From assembly GCA_030998225.1 (NCBI GenBank), contig JAPYXD010000684.1:1552501-1616500 (forward strand): a DNA stretch of 64,000 nucleotides. The letters run 5' to 3'. Positions 57,793-64,000 of this stretch are shown in pieces. Both the position numbers and the translations under genes were made by a program. The number at the start of each line of letters is the position of its first letter. Position 1 is the stretch's first letter. The notes under the pieces are model-generated. The model did no database searches and was not told where the DNA came from. It was given only the letters and a program-made list of their open reading frames with translations. The DNA comes from Diplolepis rosae. Its lineage: Eukaryota > Arthropoda > Insecta > Hymenoptera > Diplolepididae.

Positions 57793-57904
57793 GATTAAAT
57801 GGCAAACCTTACTGATGACAACTGACAGCAGACGTCAAAAATTTCAGTTCAAATGAGCCCGATAGGGACATTCAAAATCATATCACCCCTATTGGGAAAC
57901 CCTT
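57286..57904 (-). mobile_element. Tc1-like transposon, 5' half only
   Basis: The minus strand starts AAAGGGTTTCCCAATAGGGG next to TA-rich DNA, a plausible terminal repeat. The transposase begins 57792. The opposite half is missing, replaced at about 57285 by unrelated sequence. Confidence 0.65.
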
Positions 57905-57905
57905 T

Positions 57906-59217
57906 ATATATAGCTAACCACTTTTTCCGCCATATCGAAGTGCTGCCCTCATCGTACTACTAAGCCAAATCAAACCCAGCAAAGAAATGTCGATAACGTT
58001 TGGATAAAGCAGAGCCAAAAATTCTTTTCAAAGACTTTTAAGGTTAGGAATGTCAAATTTGACAGCTTGACAACATAATGTAAACAAAAGTTATGGCATG
58101 ATGATTAATTAAGAATTACAATTACGAATAAAAAATAATTTCTAAATAAGTGTCGAACTTTTAAATTATATTAAATTAATAATTAAGATCCAAAATATTT
58201 TAGTAGTGAATTTTTAAAAGTATTTTAATTGAAGATATGTGTTGTTGTTGATACTTGACTCTAGGTTCCAAAGTAAATAAAAACTTGAATTTTGAAAAAC
58301 TAAATAATATTTTTCAATTCCATACATATTCAATTATATGAATAGGTAATTTACAGATTCGAGATCTTGTACTTCGTTAAAGCATGATTTTTAGGACTTC
58401 TTTTAGGTGTGGAAATTTCATAATTTTTATCCACTTTTTAATATTTTAGGATGCCTATATAAATAAATCCTCAGGCTGATCGAGCTCATTCATTGCCCCA
58501 AATTTTATTCATGTTCCCAGTTAAGGGGGATTTCTACCTTGTTGAGTCAAAAAGCTATACCATTTTCTCGAATTTTTCAGGAGAAAAGTTAAAAAGATAA
58601 ACACTTGAAATTTTGTCTAGGTATTAAAGTAATTGTATTAAGGTAGTTCATTCACGAAAATTAGACCTCAGGCAAAAATAGATAATTTTGCTTTCAGGAA
58701 TAGCAATATTATTATTGAAGAGCTAATTTGAAAGAGAAAAGATTATTTTTCATAAAAAAAATTTGAAATACAAAAAAATAATTTTATTAATAAATTTTAT
58801 TTTTGCCCAAACTTATTTTTTTATCGCTTCGAGTTAAAGGGCATAACCTGGTTTCTATGTGAAATCGGCCTTGAAACCAAATCAAATTTCCCATCGACTA
58901 TATTTTACCATTTTCGTTTTTTGCGTTTTTTAGCTAAACTAATAATAGGAAAATTTTGAAAAAAATCAGGATTGTTTTTTTCAATAAAAGATGCATTTTT
59001 GAATTATTGCAGATTTTTTTATGCATAATTCGTGATGCAAGAAATTGCGAAAATTTTTGCACACAATTTTATTCATGTTTGATTTGCGCAACCACTCTTT
59101 TGAATTATGCTATTCATTAGTTACCTATCGATAATTAAAACAGAATTTTTGCAGATTTTTGCAAGGTGTGGATGGGGGTAAAAAAAGAAAAACCGTCAAA
59201 ATACACATTCTTCCAAC
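57906..59217. other. AT-rich non-coding DNA
   Basis: No gene or repeat that I can support. Confidence 0.5.
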
Positions 59218-60139
59218 ATCTTATTATTAAAGCACTTTTTATAATAATAGTAGACTAATGAAAAAAAAATTGTTATTTGCTAATAAACCTCTAACACGGT
59301 TTACTGCTGAAATTTTTGCAAAATATTTTGCGTGTTTTGGTTGTTGCGAAAAATCGAAATTTTTACATGCATTCTGAACAAATGGTTGATTGTGATTATT
59401 TGCAAGTCGCAATAGTGTTGCGAAAAATATCTTTTCGTATTCTTGAATATTTTTCGAATATACAGGTGAAATTAATTTCTCTTTGTTAAAAATAACATAC
59501 TCATTTTTCCACACAAGAAATGAAAAATACCCTCAAATCGTCCTTCAGTTAGTTTACTTCTTGAAATTTTAATGAACACAAATGATAAGAAAAGCTCGTA
59601 AATTAAATAATTAATTAACTTGGATTTCTGGATAACAAACAATTTTTAGCCGCTATTTTGCATTACATTACTTACATTTTCATTACATTTCTTTATGAAG
59701 TTTTGACAGTTAAAAAATTTAGACCGTTCAAAAACTGTTCGTTTTAAATCAAAGTGATATATAATATGTAAATTGGTTTTCCTGCAAAAATATATTTTTT
59801 TGCCATCGAGTTTTTACAAATATAGACGGTTAATTGTACTTTCATAGCACTTCATAATCCATAAGTGGCTGAATATTTGCCAAGCATACATATATTTTTC
59901 AATTATAAATTATTCATCATCGCATTCATTTTCGCAACACTAGTTCGACTTGAAAATAATCACAATCAACCATTGGTTCAGAATGCATGTAAAAATTTCG
60001 AATTTTCGCAACAACCGAAACTCGCAAAATATTTTGCAAAAATTTCAGCAGTAAACCGTGTTAGAGGTTTATTAGCAAATAACAATTTTTTTTCATTAGT
60101 CTACTATTATTTTAAAAAGTGCTTTAATAATAAGATAAT
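59218..60139. repeat. Inverted repeat, ~208-bp arms
   Basis: 59218-59427 is the inverted counterpart of 59934-60139 with scattered changes (for example GTGTTTTGGTTG versus the complement of CAACCGAAAC). Spacer about 505 bp. The arms open mirror-image frames (NNHNQP-x-VQNACKNF, KISAVNRVRGLLANNNF) on opposite strands, which only reflects the inversion. MITE-like or foldback. Confidence 0.88.
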
Positions 60140-62363
60140 CATCAAGATGATCTTGATCGTGATTCCACGCGCATCACTTTACAAAAAATTCATATTTTGC
60201 ACAATTTTTGAGTGCGCACCTTAATTATATACCTAAAATTTGCGTAATACTTGCAGCTATCACTATAAATTTTTTCAGATTTTTTAAAGATGGCGTTTTT
60301 TCAAAAAATCAATTTGTTTGAAAAAACATTTTTTTTATCATTAAATTTGGAGTAAAAATTTTCCCAAAAAATACTGCTACATCGGCCATCTAATGATACG
60401 TTTGTGTAATTTTTTTCAGAATTTTTCCTAGTTTCAGTTTTAAAATAATTGAAAAAGAACAAAAACATTTTTTTGTTTTGTTTATCCCATAACTTTTTAA
60501 ATAATGCATGAAATAGTCTCAAATTTTGGGTTTCTTCATTATTTATGTTAGTCTATCAATCCTTGAAATTTCAAGTAAATCGGAAACATGGAGTCCTCAA
60601 CCCGTCCAATTTACCATGGAACCCACCATATATTCTTGCAATTCATGTATATTTAATAAATTATTTTAAAATAATTATAATTATAATCCAAACCACTTCT
60701 ATACCCTCTGCATTTTATTTTGCAAATTCTTTTCCTCAACTATAAATTTAATAAAGTTTGATAAAAATTTAAAAATGAAAGTAAGTAAATAAATTCTTTT
60801 GACAATAATTTTAACCAACTTGGAGTGTCGGGGAAATTAAATTAAAAAATCAAAAAAATTGAGTAAAAAATAGAAGTATTAAATTTCATACGATATTACT
60901 GCATTTTTGAATTTGAAAGTATAAATATGGTTTATAAATAACAATGCTTATATTTATTCCATCGTAACTCAAAATATTTTCATTATTCAATAAAACAACT
61001 CGCAATATCTTCCAATATCAAAATATCAGAACTTCCAATTTCGAGAACATACTTTCTATGGTTTGAATAGTTTTCTTTTTGGTTAGAGTCTTTCTTTGCG
61101 AATACATAATATATATTTCTTTCTTTCCATTAAAATAATGAAAAAAATTCATAAAAATATTGCTCGTTTATTATTCAGTACATTAATAGTCTTAAATATA
61201 AATTTAACTTAATTTATTCCTATTGTTTTAATTTCAATCAAGTAATGTTATGTGTAGAATATTTAAAGAGAGATATTTTGACGAACTTTTTTCATTGATT
61301 ATTTCATCGAGAATTTCTGTATAATGAAATTTGTCACATAGATGCTATTTGTTGCATTTTTGAGCGGCATATGGTTGCTAATAATTTTAAGTTCTGTTCT
61401 ATACTCTATATATAATTTTGTTGTAAAAAAGGAAGTCTAAGAGCTATAAAGAGGAGCTATAAAGTCATAAACTTTCCAACTTCGGAAAATAAAATTGATA
61501 TCCCTCGACTTCTTTGCTTAAATAATTTTATTTGAAGTTCAACAATTTTTAAATTTAAATAAAAAAATAAGACATTTTATGCGAAAATTTTAGGTTGAAA
61601 GTATATCTGAATCTTGTTTTTTATTAAGGTAAAAAAAGTCTATAATTTCTAAGATTATCGTCTTATTTCAATATTTTGATATCTCTTCTTAAATGCTGTT
61701 TTGAAATTGTCTGTAAAAGGGTTTAAAAAATATTGTTCTACTATTGTATTTTTTTTATAATTAATCGAATAATTTGAATACCATATTGAGATATAAGTAG
61801 AAATTAATAGTAGTATATTTTTGGAAAAGATTTGATTAAATTATGAAAATATACAGAAAAAGTCGGTTGTTAAATTGACGTAACTTTTTTATATGACAAT
61901 TGTAACAGTTTGTTTTTGGAGTTTTCTAAGTATACTTATTCCAAGAAATATAAATCATGTATTTTACACCCATACAATACATACTCAATTTGCCGTGCAA
62001 AAAATGTCACGTAAAGAATTTCTTTGAAATATTTTTCTTGAAAAAATGTTTTTAGGATTGTTTTATATTCAAGCCTTTCGTTTTCAAATATATAATATAT
62101 TTACCATGTAAAAAAGCTACGTCTTTTCAAATCTAAAATATTTCATTCCAAGAAAATCTCAATTCAGCTTCCCACTTTTTCTGTGTATTTTTAGGTTTTA
62201 ACAGGTTTTAATAAAAAATCACTAATAAGGGCTCCCATCTGAGCCAAAATGTCAGATTCATATTAACTTCATCATTTTCGACCAGAAAGTCAATCTTTTC
62301 CAACAATAAACCAGTATTTAAGACCAAAGGTCAATACAACTTGCACTTTCAATTAATAGTATA
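60140..62363. other. AT-rich non-coding DNA
   Basis: Chance frames only; no coding, RNA or repeat signal recognised. Confidence 0.5.
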
Positions 62364-62520
62364 GTACACAAAAAAACTTTTTATATCAATTTTTACTAAA
62401 GTATTTTTCAATTTAGTGAAAAACGTATCACTCTAAGACTTTTTGTCAAAAAAAAATACGTTTTTCCCTAAATTGAAAAATACTATAGTAGAAGTTGATA
62501 TAAAGAGTTTCTCCGTGTAC
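62364..62520. repeat. Palindrome, ~60-bp arms
   Basis: Arms 62364-62426 and 62457-62520 pair through GTACAC, ATATCAA, CAATTTAG and AAAAACGTA, with about ten mismatches, around a 30-nt loop. A small foldback. Confidence 0.85.
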
Positions 62521-63416
62521 CTAAAGAAAATAGTATGTATAATGATAAAAATTGAATTAAAATATTATGAATTTTAAATAAAATTGAAATTATATTTAAA
62601 AATGTTATACTTAATTTTGTTCTGAATATTTTTAATAAACAAAAAATTTAACAATTTTAATTAAGAATTTCAAAGTGACATGTTTGATAACATGTCTACT
62701 ATTATATTGACCCAAATTCATTTAAACTTATAGGTATGAATCATTATTATTTCAGTACAGGATTTTTTTCACGTACTCCTGTATTCTGTTCCGGATATAT
62801 TTCTATGTACATAATACGAAAAAATGTAAATAATGAACACTAAATCCAATTCAATTTGAAGAAACATTATTACAAGTACTTATTTGCTGAGGAAATTAAT
62901 TCTGATTGTAAATTAGAGTCAACATACAAACTTGTTATTTTTATTTTTTATAATTCCGAAATTCAGCTTTGTAGAAAGGGAGTCTAATGTGGATATATGA
63001 TTAAATATTATTTATATTCATTTATTAAAATGATTGATTAAAATTAAAATTTATTCATTCATTAAAATTTAATACTTGATTTTTAAATTTATTCATTTAT
63101 TAATTAAAATTTAATAATTTATTATTAAATTATATTTAATTATAATATAATTATAATATAATATTTAATAATTAATTATAATTTAGTATTATATTTAATT
63201 AATTAATGTTTAATGACTACCAATAAGCTTCTGATATTAAAATCAATAAAAAAATTCAAAATCAAACTCATCATATTATACGCCCAAATGTTCAACATCA
63301 TATATTGCGTTTTATCGCTGGACTTGAATATTTTCAATTTATACAGCTTAAGCAAATGTAAGCTTGTGTGTATTCGAGAGGATTGAGGGGTACGGGGAGA
63401 GTTATGGACAGCGCTC
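62521..63416. other. AT-rich non-coding DNA
   Basis: 62671-62715 repeats the block at 5704-5745 (GTGACATG...TGTCT-CTATTATATTGACCC). 63110-63215 is almost pure A/T with small palindromes. Confidence 0.5.
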
Positions 63417-63656
63417 CTAAGGTTTAGTTGGCGAACTACTTTGATCGGTCAAATCGCCGCCAGAGGTGTACGGGGGGACCTGAACATTTTCGCCGGACGC
63501 GCCGTCTACAATCTTCGCGGGGAAATAGGCCTGCACCGCATCTAGGTGGGGGGCGTTCACATTTCGAGGCCAAAACGTGAGCTTCCATAAACCGCCGCAC
63601 CGAGCGCTGCAATCTAGAAGTAAGGTTGGAGCACGGCGCTCAAATTTGAAAATCAA
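63417..63656 (-). other. GC-rich block with an unassigned ORF
   Basis: 79 residues, unlike the AT-rich surroundings in composition. It includes LTFWPRNV and LDAVQAYFPAKIVDG. 63508-63546 is an inverted copy (38 of 39) of 57247-57285. FWP and DAVQ also occur at the truncated end of the THAP gene near 18265-18287. Function unknown; likely transposon-derived. Confidence 0.35.
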
Positions 63657-63747
63657 GACTTTAATTTTTCGCTTCTATAAAATTTTTTATTTGATTAAAC
63701 ATCACAAGACTATACTTTGTTTGAATAAGCATTATATGTATTGACAA

Positions 63748-64000
63748 TTAACAAGTCAAAGATAAAAAAAACTTTGATTTACGGGGATAAAAGTGTAAAC
63801 ATTGGGCTGGATGTTCTAAGCAAGGAAAAGTGAATTTATAAGATGAAAAAACTTCTTCCATAACAAAGTCAAACACATGTACAGATGTGACGTGCTTAGC
63901 AAAGCAATGTTCTATGAAACTAATAAGATCAAAAAATTTGAAATTACTATACACTAGTCCTCCTTTTGATTTAATATTGACCAATTTAGCGATGGATTTC
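63748..64000 (-). pseudogene. P-element-like transposase C-terminus, runs off the right edge
   Basis: VNIKSKGGLVYSNFKFFDLISFIEHCF...FPCLEH corresponds to the same region as HPNVKLYKLITVVEYLF...FQCKEH in the two other P-like fragments, but is clearly a different family member. Opposite strand to the others. The upstream part is outside the window. Confidence 0.6.

Overview
The window looks like a repeat-rich, AT-rich stretch of an arthropod nuclear genome, most likely an insect. The evidence is a BEL/Pao element, two Ty3/gypsy elements, P-like, mariner, Tc1-like, PIF/Harbinger, ISL2EU-like and hAT DNA transposons, multi-exon GT-AG genes and long AT-rich non-coding tracts. There are no bacterial operons. 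The only host-type coding sequence I recognise is a broken 5' fragment of an importin-alpha gene at 44.1-44.5 kb. Species cannot be fixed from sequence alone.

Layout. 1-4.4 kb: minus-strand, decayed BEL/Pao retrotransposon running off the left edge. 4.4-12.5 kb: AT-rich non-coding DNA with a hammerhead-like motif, a 636-bp inverted-repeat element, a tRNA-like fold, a TA microsatellite and a hAT/BED remnant. 12.5-22.1 kb: a transposon graveyard holding three copies of a TA-flanked MITE-like repeat, a P-like transposase fragment, a THAP + HTH_Tnp_4 gene cut short just upstream of an ISL2EU-like element, a ~620-bp near-perfect palindrome and a small foldback. 22.2-28.9 kb: a 6.7-kb CsRn1/Kabuki-type Ty3 element (tRNA-Trp primer, CHCC Gag finger, pol broken by frameshifts). 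28.9-43.2 kb: a second, very large (14.3 kb) and very young Ty3/gypsy element beginning 6 bp from the first, with 1.42-kb LTRs that appear to differ at only two places. 43.2-45 kb: unassigned DNA and the importin-alpha fragment. 45.07-48.91 kb: a two-gene PIF/Harbinger element (DDE transposase plus Myb/SANT-like partner). 49.7-50.6 kb: internally deleted mariner. 51.1-53.6 kb: P-like element with long TIRs. 54.2-56.2 kb: compound foldback with a nested insert. 56.8-57.9 kb: THAP gene fragment against a truncated Tc1-like transposase. 58-64 kb: AT-rich DNA with two more inverted repeats and, at the right edge, another P-like transposase C-terminus.

Most notable: the pol polyprotein of the 14.3-kb element carries, between RNase H and integrase, about 150 residues that look like a TARG1/OARD1-type macro domain (ADP-ribose hydrolase), with the catalytic Lys and Asp present at the same 41-residue spacing as in the human enzyme. 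The same element has a classic A AAA AAG heptamer joining an upstream ORF to gag, a pol frame that overlaps gag in the -1 frame, an extra leader ORF and about 2.4 kb between pol and the 3' LTR without a recognisable env. A retroelement with its own ADP-ribosyl hydrolase would parallel the macro domains of some RNA viruses, but activity and function here are inference.
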